Part shown: positions 42,079 through 51,015 of the stretch, one piece after another
How positions within the stretch are numbered: position 1 is the first letter of the stretch
How the letters are laid out: each line of letters opens with the position of its first letter
Assembly (NCBI RefSeq): GCF_000282315.2
Contig: NZ_AKJN02000005.1
Location: forward strand, 124,001-188,000
Reading direction: 5' to 3'
Source of the DNA: Pseudomonas sp. GM41(2012)
Lineage (GTDB): Bacteria; Pseudomonadota; Gammaproteobacteria; Pseudomonadales; Pseudomonadaceae
DNA: 64,000 bases
Position numbers and translations under genes: made by a program
Notes under the pieces: model-generated
What the model was told of the DNA's origin: nothing
What the model saw: only the letters and a program-made list of their open reading frames with translations
The model's database searches: none

Positions 42079-42142
42079 GTCCACCCCATTGCCCCGTCCT
42101 AGCATGAGCCTTGCCTGAACAATAACAATGGAGGCGGCGGCC

Positions 42143-43507
42143 ATGACCCTGCGACCCGAATATCTTCAATCCCTGCTTGAGGACGATCCAGAACAAGGCA
42201 TCTACCGCTGCAAGCGCGAGATGTTCACCGACCCGCGGCTGTTCGATCTCGAGATGCAGCACATCTTCGAAGGCAACTGGCTGTACCTGGCCCACGAAAG
42301 CCAGATCCCCAACAAAAACGACTTCTACACCACCACCATGGGGCGCCAGTCGATCTTCATCGCGCGCAACAAGGACGGTGAGCTCAATGCGTTCCTCAAC
42401 GCCTGCAGCCATCGCGGTGCGACACTGTGCCGGCACAAGTCCGGCAACAAAAGTTCGTACACCTGCCCATTCCATGGCTGGACCTTCAACAACTCCGGCA
42501 AGCTGCTCAAGGTCAAGGATCCGGCCGAAGCGGGCTACCCGGCGAGCTTCAACTGCGAAGGCTCCCACGACCTGACCAAAGTCGCGCGTTTCGAGTCATA
42601 TCGCGGTTTCCTGTTTGGCAGCCTCAAGGCCGACGTAGTCCCGCTGGTTGAACACCTGGGCGAGTCGGCGAAGATCATCGACATGATCGTCGACCAGTCC
42701 ACCGATGGCCTGGAAGTGCTGCGCGGTTCCTCCAGCTACATCTACGAAGGCAACTGGAAGCTCACCGCCGAAAACGGCGCCGACGGCTATCACGTCAGCT
42801 CCGTGCACTGGAACTACGCCGCCACCCAGAACCAGCGCAAGCAGCGCGAGGCCGGCGATTGCAACCCGACCATGAGTGCCGGCAGCTGGGCCAAGCAGGG
42901 CGGCGGTTTCTACTCTTTCGACAAGGGTCACATGTTGCTCTGGACCCGTTGGGCCAACCCTGAAGATCGCCCGCTGTACGAGCGTCGTGATGAGTTGGCC
43001 CAGGACTTCGGCAAGGCCCGTGCCGACTGGATGATCGAGAACTCGCGCAACCTGTGCCTGTACCCGAACGTGTACCTGATGGACCAGTTCAGTTCGCAGA
43101 TCCGTATCGCCAGGCCGATCTCGGTCAACCGCACGGAAATCACCATTTACTGCATCGCCCCCAAAGGCGAAAGCGACCACGCCCGTTCGAGCCGGATTCG
43201 TCAGTACGAGGATTTCTTCAACGTCAGCGGCATGGCCACCCCGGATGATCTGGAAGAGTTTCGTTCCTGCCAGACCAGTTATCAGGGCAGCGTGACCGCC
43301 TGGAACGACATGTCCCGTGGCGCCGAACACTGGATCGAAGGCGCCGATGAGGCGGCCAAGGAAATCGACCTGCATCCGCTGCTCAGCGGTGTGCGCACCG
43401 AAGACGAAGGCCTGTTCGTGCTGCAACACAAGTATTGGCAGCAGACCATGCTCAAGGCCTTGGCCACCGAGCAGTCCGAACTGATTCCTGTGGAGGCCGT
43501 GCAATGA
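42143..43507 (+). CDS. benA: Benzoate 1,2-dioxygenase, large (alpha) subunit
   Basis: 454 residues. Rieske centre C88-x-H90 and C108-x2-H111 (ACSHRG ... CPFHGW); mononuclear iron ligands include H217 and H222 with D214 ([14 protein letters not shown]). With BenB it forms the oxygenase converting benzoate to its cis-dihydrodiol. GGAGG 8 bases before the second ATG chose this start over 42128. ATGA overlap with benB. Confidence 0.96.
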   Translation: MTLRPEYLQSLLEDDPEQGIYRCKREMFTDPRLFDLEMQHIFEGNWLYLAHESQIPNKNDFYTTTMGRQSIFIARNKDGELNAFLNACSHRGATLCRHKSGNKSSYTCPFHGWTFNNSGKLLKVKDPAEAGYPASFNCEGSHDLTKVARFESYRGFLFGSLKADVVPLVEHLGESAKIIDMIVDQSTDGLEVLRGSSSYIYEGNWKLTAENGADGYHVSSVHWNYAATQNQRKQREAGDCNPTMSAGSWAKQGGGFYSFDKGHMLLWTRWANPEDRPLYERRDELAQDFGKARADWMIENSRNLCLYPNVYLMDQFSSQIRIARPISVNRTEITIYCIAPKGESDHARSSRIRQYEDFFNVSGMATPDDLEEFRSCQTSYQGSVTAWNDMSRGAEHWIEGADEAAKEIDLHPLLSGVRTEDEGLFVLQHKYWQQTMLKALATEQSELIPVEAVQ

Positions 43508-43992
43508 CCATCACCTATGACGCCGTGCGTGATTTTCTCTACCGTGAAGCGCGCTACCTCGACGACCGGCAGTGGGACGAATGGCTGGAGCTGTACGCCC
43601 CGGACGCGACGTTCTGGATGCCATCCTGGGACGACAACGACGAGCTGACAGAAGACCCGCAACGGGAAATTTCGCTGATCTGGTACGGCAATCGCACCGG
43701 TCTGGAAGACCGCGTCTTCCGCATCAAGACCGAGCGTTCCAGCGCCACCATGCCGGACACCCGCACCTCGCACAACATCAGCAACATCGAGCTGCTCGAA
43801 CAGGCCGATGGCTTGTGCAACGTGCGCTTCAACTGGCACACCCTGAGCTTTCGCTACAAGACCGTCGACAGCTATTTCGGCAGCAGTTTCTACACCCTCG
43901 ATGTGCGCGGTGAAAACCCGCTGATCAAGGCCAAGAAAGTGATCCTGAAGAACGATTACGTTCGCCAGGTCATCGATGTCTACCACCTGTGA
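43504..43992 (+). CDS. benB: Benzoate 1,2-dioxygenase, small (beta) subunit
   Basis: 162 residues with the usual pattern: [47 protein letters not shown] and [22 protein letters not shown]2-like fold without a cofactor, structural role in the (alpha beta)3 oxygenase. Starts inside the benA stop. Confidence 0.95.
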   Translation: MTITYDAVRDFLYREARYLDDRQWDEWLELYAPDATFWMPSWDDNDELTEDPQREISLIWYGNRTGLEDRVFRIKTERSSATMPDTRTSHNISNIELLEQADGLCNVRFNWHTLSFRYKTVDSYFGSSFYTLDVRGENPLIKAKKVILKNDYVRQVIDVYHL

Positions 43993-44002
43993 GGCAGCGG
44001 TC

Positions 44003-45016
44003 ATGACTCATTCCATCGCATTCAATTTCGAAGACGGCGTCACCCGATTCATCGACGCCAATGTCGGCGAAACCGTGGCCGATGCCGCGTATCGCCAAGG
44101 CATCAATATTCCACTGGATTGCCGCGACGGCGCCTGCGGTACCTGCAAGTGCTTCGCCGAGGCCGGCCGTTATGATTTGGGCGAGGAGTACATCGAAGAT
44201 GCGCTCAGCGCGGAAGAGGCCGAGCAAGGTTTTGTCCTGACCTGCCAGATGCGCGCCCAGAGCGATTGCGTGGTGCGCGTGCCGACCTCATCCGAGGTGT
44301 GCCGCACCCGCCAGGCCAGTTACGACGCGACCATCAGTGCCGTGCGCCAGTTGTCCGACAGCACCATCGCGCTGTCGATCAAGGGCGAGGCGCTGAGCAA
44401 ACTGGCGTTCCTGCCGGGGCAATACGTGAACCTAGGGATTCCCGGCAGCGAGCAGACCCGCGCCTATTCATTCAGCTCGTTGCAGCGCAACGGCGAAGTC
44501 AGTTTCCTGATCCGCAACGTGCCCGGCGGCTTGATGAGCAGCTTCCTCACCGGCATGGCCAAGGCCGGTGACAGCATGAGCCTGGCCGGGCCGTTGGGCA
44601 GTTTCTATCTGCGCGACATTCGCCGTCCGTTGTTGCTGCTGGCCGGCGGTACGGGGCTGGCACCATTCACCGCGATGCTGGAAAAAATCGCCGAGCAGGG
44701 CAGTGAACATCCTTTGCATTTGATCTACGGCGTGACCAACGATTTCGATCTGGTGGAAATGGATCGACTCGAAGCCTTTGCCGCACGAATCCCGAACTTC
44801 AGCTTCAGTGCCTGCGTCGCCAACCCGGACAGTCAGCACCCGCTCAAGGGCTATGTGACCCAACACATCGAGCCGCAGCATTTGAACGAAGGCGACGTCG
44901 ATGTCTACCTGTGCGGCCCGCCGCCGATGGTCGAAGCGGTCAGCCAGTTCATCCGCGAAAAAGGCATCGCGCCGACAAACTTTTACTACGAGAAATTTGC
45001 CGCCAGCGCGGCGTAA
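44003..45016 (+). CDS. benC: Benzoate dioxygenase electron transfer component (reductase)
   Basis: 337 residues. Plant-type 2Fe-2S ferredoxin at 1-100 with C40, C45, C48 and C81; FAD domain with RAYSFSS (about 153) and NAD domain with GGTGLAPF (about 220). It transfers electrons from NADH to BenAB. It starts 10 bases after benB. A perfect 35-bp inverted repeat separates it from benD. Confidence 0.95.
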   Translation: MTHSIAFNFEDGVTRFIDANVGETVADAAYRQGINIPLDCRDGACGTCKCFAEAGRYDLGEEYIEDALSAEEAEQGFVLTCQMRAQSDCVVRVPTSSEVCRTRQASYDATISAVRQLSDSTIALSIKGEALSKLAFLPGQYVNLGIPGSEQTRAYSFSSLQRNGEVSFLIRNVPGGLMSSFLTGMAKAGDSMSLAGPLGSFYLRDIRRPLLLLAGGTGLAPFTAMLEKIAEQGSEHPLHLIYGVTNDFDLVEMDRLEAFAARIPNFSFSACVANPDSQHPLKGYVTQHIEPQHLNEGDVDVYLCGPPPMVEAVSQFIREKGIAPTNFYYEKFAASAA

Positions 45017-45039
45017 GCATTCTCTGCGGCATTGTCCCT

Positions 45040-45127
45040 GTAGGAGCTGTCGAGTGAAACGAGGCTGCGATCTTTAATAAGGGCGACATCAAAAGATCGC
45101 AGCCTCGTTTCACTCGACAGCTCCTAC
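45040..45127. repeat. Long perfect inverted repeat between benC and benD
   Basis: GTAGGAGCTGTCGAGTGAAA through CTTT (45040-45075) pairs with its complement (45091-45127); at least 35 bp without mismatch and a loop of about 15 bases. Ends share GTAGGAGCTG and GCGATCTTT with the repeat at 26443-26535. Confidence 0.9.
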
Positions 45128-45156
45128 GGAGGGGGTGGCGCAAACACGAGGTGGGT

Positions 45157-45930
45157 ATGAACAGATTTCACGAAAAAGTCGCGCTGATCACCGGCGCAGC
45201 CCAAGGCATCGGTCGGCGCGTTGCCGAGCGCATGGCGGCGGAAGGTGCGCGGTTGATTCTGGTCGATCGCTCCGAGCTGGTGTTCGAGGTTCAGCAGCAA
45301 TTGGGGCAGGGCAGCCAGGTGCTCGCGCTGACCGCCGATCTTGAGCAATACAGCGAATGCAGCCGCGTCATGCAAACCGCCGTCGAGCGTTTCGGGCGTC
45401 TGGATGTGCTGGTCAATAATGTGGGCGGGACGATCTGGACCAAGCCTTTTGAGCATTACGAAGCGTCGCAGATCGAGGCCGAAGTGCGCCGTTCGCTGTT
45501 CCCGACGCTGTGGTGCTGTCATGCCGCGCTGCCGTTCATGCTTGAGCAGGGCAGCGGCGCCATCGTCAACGTTTCGTCCATCGCTACGCGCAGTGTCAAT
45601 CGCGTGCCGTACGGTGCGGCGAAGGGTGGGGTCAACGCGCTGACCGCTTGCCTGGCCTTCGAAACCGCCGGTCGCGGGATTCGGGTCAATGCCACCGCGC
45701 CCGGTGGTACCGAAGCGCCGCCGCGGGTCATTCCGCGCAACAGCGCCGATCAGAGCGAGCAAGAGAAGGTCTGGTATCAGCAGATTGTCGACCAGACGCT
45801 CGACAGCAGTTTGATGAAGCGCTATGGCACGCTGGATGAGCAGGCAAGCGCTATTCTGTTTCTGGCCAGCGACGAAGCGTCTTATATCACCGGCATGATC
45901 ATGCCGGTCGGTGGCGGCGACCAGGGCTGA
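45157..45930 (+). CDS. benD: Benzoate diol dehydrogenase
   Basis: 257 residues, SDR fold: NAD motif TGAAQGIG (12-19), NNVG (87-90), catalytic S140/S141, Y152 and K156 (PYGAAKGG). It oxidises cis-1,6-dihydroxycyclohexadiene carboxylate to catechol with decarboxylation. ATG at MNRFHEKV with GAGGTGGGT ahead was chosen over an upstream GTG. No benK/benE transporter or benF porin follows in this window. Confidence 0.93.
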   Translation: MNRFHEKVALITGAAQGIGRRVAERMAAEGARLILVDRSELVFEVQQQLGQGSQVLALTADLEQYSECSRVMQTAVERFGRLDVLVNNVGGTIWTKPFEHYEASQIEAEVRRSLFPTLWCCHAALPFMLEQGSGAIVNVSSIATRSVNRVPYGAAKGGVNALTACLAFETAGRGIRVNATAPGGTEAPPRVIPRNSADQSEQEKVWYQQIVDQTLDSSLMKRYGTLDEQASAILFLASDEASYITGMIMPVGGGDQG

Positions 45931-45972
45931 CGCGACTTGCCAACAACCCCATCCTCAATCGGAGTCATCGCA

Positions 45973-46671
45973 ATGAGCGACAAACCCACGATCGTGCTGG
46001 TCCATGGTTTTTGGGGCGGCGCTGCCCACTGGAACAAGGTCATCGCCGAGTTGATTCACAAGGGCATTACGAACATCCGCGCTGTGGAGATGCCGCTGAC
46101 TTCATTGGCAGACGATGCAGAGCGCACGCGCAAGATGCTCGCTCAAGTGTCGGGACCCGTGTTGTTGGTGGGGCACTCCTATGGCGGCGCGGTGATCACC
46201 GAGGCCGGCGATCAGCCGAACGTGGTGGGGTTGGTGTACATCGCTGCCTTCGCGCCGGACGCCGGTGAAAGTCCCGGCGGCATCACGCAACGGCATCCAC
46301 CCGCTGCGGCGGCCAACCTGGCTCCCGACAGCGACGGTTATCTGTGGGTCAAGCCTGAGCTCTATCACGAAAGCTTCTGCCAGGACCTGCCCGCGACCGA
46401 AGGGTTGGTGATGGGCATCACCCAGAAAGCGCCGCTGGCCAGCACCTTCGGCGACACCATTACCACGGTGGCGTGGAAGAAGAAGCCGTCGTGGTATCAG
46501 GTTTCTGCGGATGACAGGATGATCTCACCGCAAAATCAGCAATGGATGGCGGGGCGGCTGAACGCCAGGGAGATCCTGACCCTGAACGCCAGCCATGCGT
46601 CCCTGGCTTCGATGCCGGTCGAGATTGCTGCGTTCATCGATAAGGCCGCGACGGCGTTGGCCGCAGGATAG
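45973..46671 (+). CDS. Alpha/beta hydrolase
   Basis: 232 residues: oxyanion HGFWGGAAHW, serine nucleophile in GHSYGG (about 74-79) and a late histidine in NASHASL. MHETase-like small hydrolases of this type cleave esters with unknown natural substrates. A cytosolic enzyme without signal. It follows benD by 42 bases but a link to benzoate use is not shown. Confidence 0.8.
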   Translation: MSDKPTIVLVHGFWGGAAHWNKVIAELIHKGITNIRAVEMPLTSLADDAERTRKMLAQVSGPVLLVGHSYGGAVITEAGDQPNVVGLVYIAAFAPDAGESPGGITQRHPPAAAANLAPDSDGYLWVKPELYHESFCQDLPATEGLVMGITQKAPLASTFGDTITTVAWKKKPSWYQVSADDRMISPQNQQWMAGRLNAREILTLNASHASLASMPVEIAAFIDKAATALAAG

Positions 46672-46677
46672 AGAGCC

Positions 46678-47040
46678 TTACAGGCGACGCTGAAACGCTT
46701 TGATAATTCTGAGCGTGGCGTCGCTGGTGTTCAGGTTCTGGACCGCGTCCAGCGGATACCAGATGCAATCAAAAATTTCGTTTTGCGGGCGGGCCTCATC
46801 CGCGTTCGCCACTGAGGCCTCGTAAACATGGTGCCGGGTGCTACCCGTTTGCAACTCCATCAGGTACAGCAACCCGTCGACCCCAAGCCCAGTCTCTTCC
46901 TCAAGCTCTCGCGTGGCGGCGTCGGCAATGGCTTCACCACGCTCAACCTTTCCGCCGGGCAGCATCCAGCGACTCCTTGGCTTGCGCACCAGGAGAATGT
47001 GCCGGTCTTGCTCGCAAATGACGGTCGCGCGTACTTTCAT
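46678..47040 (-). CDS. Nudix hydrolase
   Basis: 120 residues. Nudix box [20 protein letters not shown] followed by ETGLG (about 29-52) fits GX5EX7REUXEEXGU. It hydrolyses a nucleoside diphosphate linked to another moiety; substrate unknown. Convergent with the alpha/beta hydrolase. Confidence 0.9.
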   Translation of the reverse strand: MKVRATVICEQDRHILLVRKPRSRWMLPGGKVERGEAIADAATRELEEETGLGVDGLLYLMELQTGSTRHHVYEASVANADEARPQNEIFDCIWYPLDAVQNLNTSDATLRIIKAFQRRL

Positions 47041-47251
47041 GTGTTACCTGATTGCTGTTTGTCATAAATCAGTCATAAAAATGCAATATTCGAGCCGATG
47101 TGTCTGTCTCAATGGTTGGAGTGATGAACGAGGCTGAAAGTGCAACCGGGTGCCGAAATCCTGGCGCGACGTCTGGTTGGCACTTCATGGAAGGTCGGGT
47201 GTAAGGTATTCAAGTGAATCCAGGATCATCACTGCCGAAATGGAGGTGACT

Positions 47252-47455
47252 ATGAGCGTTCCGATGCTGACCAAAATGCACATGAATGGTTATGACGTAC
47301 TCAGCGTGAACAACGGCCCGTGGCGGGTGTGCACCAAAGGTGACCGGCTTGGAGCCTTTGGCAGTAGAGAGGAAGCACTGGCTTTTGCGGCCGCTCTTCC
47401 CGGCTACAAGGCCAAGGCAAGTCGGCCTGCACGCAGCCAGAAATCAGATAAATAG
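47252..47455 (+). CDS. Small protein, DUF2188-like
   Basis: 67 residues. GGAGGTGACT before ATG gives a strong start at MSVPMLTK. The pattern VLSVNNGPWRVCTKGDRLGAFGSREEALAFAAALP resembles DUF2188-type mini-domains (W-x-V, F-x-x-x-x-E-A), followed by a basic tail. A terminator follows the stop. Function unknown. Confidence 0.65.
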   Translation: MSVPMLTKMHMNGYDVLSVNNGPWRVCTKGDRLGAFGSREEALAFAAALPGYKAKASRPARSQKSDK

Positions 47456-47464
47456 CGCACTTGC

Positions 47465-47490
47465 AGCCCCGGTTCGCCGGGGCTTTTCTT
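47465..47490 (+). terminator. Rho-independent terminator
   Basis: AGCCCCGG-TTCG-CCGGGGCT is a perfect stem with a stable tetraloop and a T-rich tail. Confidence 0.9.
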
Positions 47491-47512
47491 TGCTGGGCGC
47501 TGAGGTCCCGGG

Positions 47513-47869
47513 CTAATAACCGCCACCACCACCGGTGCTGCGGGAGGGCTCTCGGGCTTTTTGCTGCGCGTTACTCCATTCCGCGCAGGTCATGAAGCTT
47601 TTATGGTCGACCTTGCCCCTGCCATCGAAACTGACGTTGTACGTTTGCTGATGGCCGGCCTGCTTCAGCTTGTAGTCAAAGCAAGTGCCAGGCTCAACGG
47701 TGCGATCCGTTATGGATAAAGGCTGGCCGCCAATCTGCTGGACTTGATCCTTGCTCATGCCGGTCTCGACCTTTGCGACCAGCGGCTGATCCCGATAGAC
47801 ACGCGATTCGGTGCTGCAGCCACCCGACGCGACCAGTACAACGACCAGCGCGCATAGAGGCTTGTGCAT
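47513..47869 (-). CDS. osmE: OsmE-family osmotically inducible lipoprotein
   Basis: 118 residues. Lipobox ending at C18 (SGGCS), then the SmpA/OmlA-like domain VAKVETGMSKDQVQQIGGQP with the CFDYKL and TYNVSFDGRGKVDHKSFMTC segments. Outer-membrane lipoprotein, role in osmotic or envelope stress by family. The end has a glycine tail, GGGGGY. Confidence 0.85.
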   Translation of the reverse strand: MHKPLCALVVVLVASGGCSTESRVYRDQPLVAKVETGMSKDQVQQIGGQPLSITDRTVEPGTCFDYKLKQAGHQQTYNVSFDGRGKVDHKSFMTCAEWSNAQQKAREPSRSTGGGGGY

Positions 47870-47883
47870 GGCAAATGCTCCTG

Positions 47884-48123
47884 CTATTGAGCTTTCGTTC
47901 GAGTGATGATCTTGGCTTTCACTTCCTCGGCATAACCCTTCAGTCGTTCTTCATCTCCCTGAAACAACTCGCACAGCTTCAGGGTTGCTTGCGCATCCAC
48001 GTCATTGCCGGCCAGGCGTAGCTGCTCTGCGATGCGCAAAAGCTCTACCGCTGACCATCTCAAATCCGACGCAACACCTTGCAGGTCGCGCCGAAGATCG
48101 TTTTCAGATTCGTTAAGCCACAT
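47884..48123 (-). CDS. Small helical hypothetical protein
   Basis: 79 residues, starting MWLNESENDLRRDLQGVASD; AGGAGGTCATC just before ATG decides the start over a longer frame. Predicted all-helical with heptad-like leucine spacing. No family recognised. It lies just upstream of osmE on the same strand. Confidence 0.6.
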   Translation of the reverse strand: MWLNESENDLRRDLQGVASDLRWSAVELLRIAEQLRLAGNDVDAQATLKLCELFQGDEERLKGYAEEVKAKIITRTKAQ

Positions 48124-48292
48124 GATGACCTCCTGCCAATCTCCGCTACGAAATTTTAGTCCCATTTCCCGGGTCAGGGCGTTTTGTTCGTCTGGACTGT
48201 TGGTGCCGCCTTTTGTCGGAAAATGTGCGCGAACCCGCAGATCTGATGTCGTAGTGAGGTAGTGAATTTTTGCTAGGGCGAGGCAACTTCAA

Positions 48293-48511
48293 ATGACGGC
48301 TACTGATGACTTTAGATTTCATGCCCATGAGCTGATCGTTGATCTGGACGCGGCCACCACGGAAATGATGAAACTGATATCTGCACATCAGCTGAGCGGC
48401 CCGGAATGGGAGCGGGTCACTCAATGGCAGCATGAAGCGTACGAAAGATGGATGACTTATCTGAACGAGAGGTCGTATCCCAATCCCGGCGATCAAAACG
48501 CTCCTTGCTGA
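48293..48511 (+). CDS. Small acidic hypothetical protein
   Basis: 72 residues: MTATDDFRFHAHELIVDLDAATTEMM, then SGPEWERVTQWQHEAYERWMTY. Helical, acidic, no signal. GGGCGAGG lies upstream, 10 bases before ATG. No family recognised. Confidence 0.55.
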   Translation: MTATDDFRFHAHELIVDLDAATTEMMKLISAHQLSGPEWERVTQWQHEAYERWMTYLNERSYPNPGDQNAPC

Positions 48512-48581
48512 GTTCAGTGCAACGGATGGATGTCTGGACAGCGACACGCTACATTCCTCTTTTTCGGGATAAGGAAGCGTC

Positions 48582-48917
48582 ATGCGTAAATTGATTGGGG
48601 GCATAGGGTTGGCGTTGCTGGCGGGTTGTTCGTTGCCCGCGTCCCTGGTGCCAGGTGAGCCCAATGTCAGCAAGTACAGCGCCAAGGCGCCAAAAGACTA
48701 CGCCGCGTGTGTGCTGCCGGCGTGGCAGCGGGAGATACCCAAGACGACCCAATCGGCGATTTCCAATGGCTACCGGGTCACCGCGCCGAGCATCATCACG
48801 GCCGACGAGATTGTGGATATCGTGAAATCGAAGGATGGCAGTCACGTATCGCTTTATCAGGGGCCGCCCTGGGCGAAATCAGGGGCGTTGCGTCAGGCAG
48901 TGCGTGATTGTCTGTAA
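48582..48917 (+). CDS. Small lipoprotein
   Basis: 111 residues with lipobox LLAGC (C16). The mature part holds two further cysteines (YAACVL and RDCL) and VSKYSAKAPKDYAACVLPAWQ. AAGGAAG precedes ATG. A strong terminator follows its stop at 49008. Function unknown. Confidence 0.75.
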   Translation: MRKLIGGIGLALLAGCSLPASLVPGEPNVSKYSAKAPKDYAACVLPAWQREIPKTTQSAISNGYRVTAPSIITADEIVDIVKSKDGSHVSLYQGPPWAKSGALRQAVRDCL

Positions 48918-49007
48918 GGTTCAGTCGGTGGTACCGGTCACCTGGATGATCGGGACCGGCCGATCAGATTCCGGCCGAACGCGATCACCTCGGTCGTCTG
49001 CACATCG

Positions 49008-49042
49008 ATCCCGCCCGGGTTTTCCTGGGCGGGATTTTTTTT
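49008..49042 (+). terminator. Rho-independent terminator
   Basis: ATCCCGCCC and GGGCGGGAT form a 9-bp stem with a 10-base loop and eight T. Confidence 0.92.
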
Positions 49043-49085
49043 GTGCCTTGAACGGTTGTCGCCGTGAAATTTAACGTGTACTTTT

Positions 49086-49115
49086 TCATGAAATTATAAG
49101 TATAAAATTTCATGA
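49086..49115. promoter_or_regulatory. Inverted repeat operator before the gamma-glutamyl-type trio
   Basis: TCATGAAAT (49086-49094) and ATTTCATGA (49107-49115) are perfect inverted 9-mers 12 bases apart around a TATAAG/TATAAA AT-rich core, just before the oxidoreductase start. Likely operator for the XRE-cupin regulator encoded at 50437. Confidence 0.6.
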
Positions 49116-49121
49116 GGCCGT

Positions 49122-50411
49122 ATGTTCCAGCAATCTACCCAGCACGTCGCCAGCTATTACGCCCACACCTGCGCGGATCGCTTGGTGGATCGAGCTGTTC
49201 TTGAGGGCGAGCAGGACACCGAAGTGTTGATCATCGGGGCCGGCTTCAGTGGGTTACATACGGCGTTGCGCCTGGCCCTGGCCGGTAAGCGTGTGACGTT
49301 GCTGGAAGCCAGTCGGGTGGCCTGGGCTGCCTCGGGTCGCAATGGTGGTCAGGCCATTCTCGGTTGGTCGTGTGACATGCCGCCGTTGGAGGCGGCGCTG
49401 GGTTATGAGCGTGCGCGCCGGTTATGGGACAGCATGCGTTGGGCTGCCCGGGAGTTGCGAGACTTGCCAGGCCGCCATGGTTTCGATTGTGACTATCGGC
49501 CTGGTCACCTCTGGACGTCGGTGATGCCGCGTCGGGTGAGTCTGCTGACAGAATGGCAACACGAGGCCAGCCACAAGTGGGGTCACGATGGTTTGCAGTT
49601 CATTTCGCGCGAGGCATTGCCTGATTGGGTCGCCAGTGAGCGTTACCAGGCAGGTCTGTTTGATCCTGAAGGCGGGCATTTGAATCCGCTGAAACTGGCG
49701 CTCGGCCTGGCCGCTGCGATTGAACAGGCCGGTGGACGCATTCATGAACAGAGCAAGGCGTTGAGTTATTGCGAAGACGGCGATCGTTACGTGGTCACCA
49801 CTGAGCGCGGTCGCATTCGCGCCGACGTGCTGGTGCTGGCGTGCAACGCCTACCTTGATCGGCTTGATCCGAAGCTGTCGAGTTGCGTGTTACCGGTTGG
49901 CACTTATCAGGTGGCCACCGCGCCACTTTCAGAGCATCAGGCGACCGCGTTGCTACCGAGCAATGTGTGCGTCACCGACAACCAGTTTGTCCTCGATTAT
50001 TTCCGCCGTACGCCGGACAACCGGCTGCTGTTCGGCGGTGGTTGCACTTACCTGGGCGGCATGCCGAAGGACATCGCCGCTGCGACACGGCCCTGTCTGG
50101 AGCGCGTATTTCCCCAACTCAGGGGCGTCGAACTGGACTTTGCCTGGGGAGGACACATCGATCTGACCCTCAAGCGCACGCCTGACATCGGTCGACGTGG
50201 CGATTTCTACTGGCTACAGGGTTACTCAGGGCATGGCGTGCTGCCGACGTTGGCCGGGGCGCGTGCCGTGTCCGACGCGATACTTGGCCAGCCGGATGAG
50301 CTGGCGTTGTACCAGGGTTTGATCAACGGCAGTTTTCCCGGTGGCAAATACATGGCAGCACCACTGGAAGCCATCGGCAAAGCCTGGTATCGGCTGCGCG
50401 ACAGCCTTTGA
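49122..50411 (+). CDS. FAD-dependent oxidoreductase, gamma-glutamylputrescine oxidase (PuuB) type
   Basis: 429 residues. DAO fold with the FAD motif VLIIGAGFSGLHTALRLALAGKRVTLLEA (about 35-62) and WAASGRNGGQAILGWSCDM; late WGGHIDLTLKRTPDIG and YSGHGVLPT. It oxidises amines linked to glutamate in polyamine catabolism by family. First of a trio with the regulator and a glutamine-synthetase-like enzyme. GAGG lies before ATG. Confidence 0.85.
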   Translation: MFQQSTQHVASYYAHTCADRLVDRAVLEGEQDTEVLIIGAGFSGLHTALRLALAGKRVTLLEASRVAWAASGRNGGQAILGWSCDMPPLEAALGYERARRLWDSMRWAARELRDLPGRHGFDCDYRPGHLWTSVMPRRVSLLTEWQHEASHKWGHDGLQFISREALPDWVASERYQAGLFDPEGGHLNPLKLALGLAAAIEQAGGRIHEQSKALSYCEDGDRYVVTTERGRIRADVLVLACNAYLDRLDPKLSSCVLPVGTYQVATAPLSEHQATALLPSNVCVTDNQFVLDYFRRTPDNRLLFGGGCTYLGGMPKDIAAATRPCLERVFPQLRGVELDFAWGGHIDLTLKRTPDIGRRGDFYWLQGYSGHGVLPTLAGARAVSDAILGQPDELALYQGLINGSFPGGKYMAAPLEAIGKAWYRLRDSL

Positions 50412-50436
50412 AACATCAATTTCTGGAAGCCTTCAG

Positions 50437-50991
50437 ATGGACATGCAAGAAGAAATCTCGGCGCTGGCGATCCTGATCCAGGACCTGCGCAAACACAAAA
50501 AATACACGCTCAAAGAGCTGGCGGACAAAATCGGTCGTTCGGTCGGGTTTCTCTCGCAAGTCGAGCGGGGGTTGTCTCGTCCCACGGTGGCGGACTTGAC
50601 CGCCATCAGCGAAACACTCGGCGTGCCGACTACCTATTTCTACAGCTTGCCCAAGCCCATGGCATTGCCTTGGGTGACCCGTCCGGATGAGCGACGCACG
50701 CTGTATTACGCCGACGGGATTACCGACATCCTCGTCTCTCCGAAGATGAGGGCGTCCTTCTCAATGCTTGAAAGCCAACTGGAGCCCGGCGCCAGCAGTG
50801 GTGATCGGCACATGAACGACAGCTCGGAGCAAGGTGGCTATGTCCTCGAGGGTGAGCTGACGTTGTGGCTGGATGACGATAAGCCGGTGACATTGCGCAC
50901 CGGCGACAGTTTTCAACTGGCCAGTCATACGCATTGTCGCTACGGCAACCTCTCGGATCAGCTCGCCCGGGTGCTTTGGGTTTACACCTGA
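50437..50991 (+). CDS. XRE-cupin regulator (PuuR-like)
   Basis: 184 residues. HTH at about 10-65 (LKELADKIGRSVGFLSQVERGLSRPTVADLTAI); cupin at about 110-180 (EPGASSGDRHMNDSSEQGGYVLEGELTLWLDDD). PuuR-like regulators repress polyamine catabolism until the substrate binds. Starts 25 bases after the oxidase stop. A second nearby ATG could be the start. Confidence 0.82.
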   Translation: MDMQEEISALAILIQDLRKHKKYTLKELADKIGRSVGFLSQVERGLSRPTVADLTAISETLGVPTTYFYSLPKPMALPWVTRPDERRTLYYADGITDILVSPKMRASFSMLESQLEPGASSGDRHMNDSSEQGGYVLEGELTLWLDDDKPVTLRTGDSFQLASHTHCRYGNLSDQLARVLWVYT

Positions 50992-51015
50992 TAAAAACAA
51001 CAAGGAACACTAACG

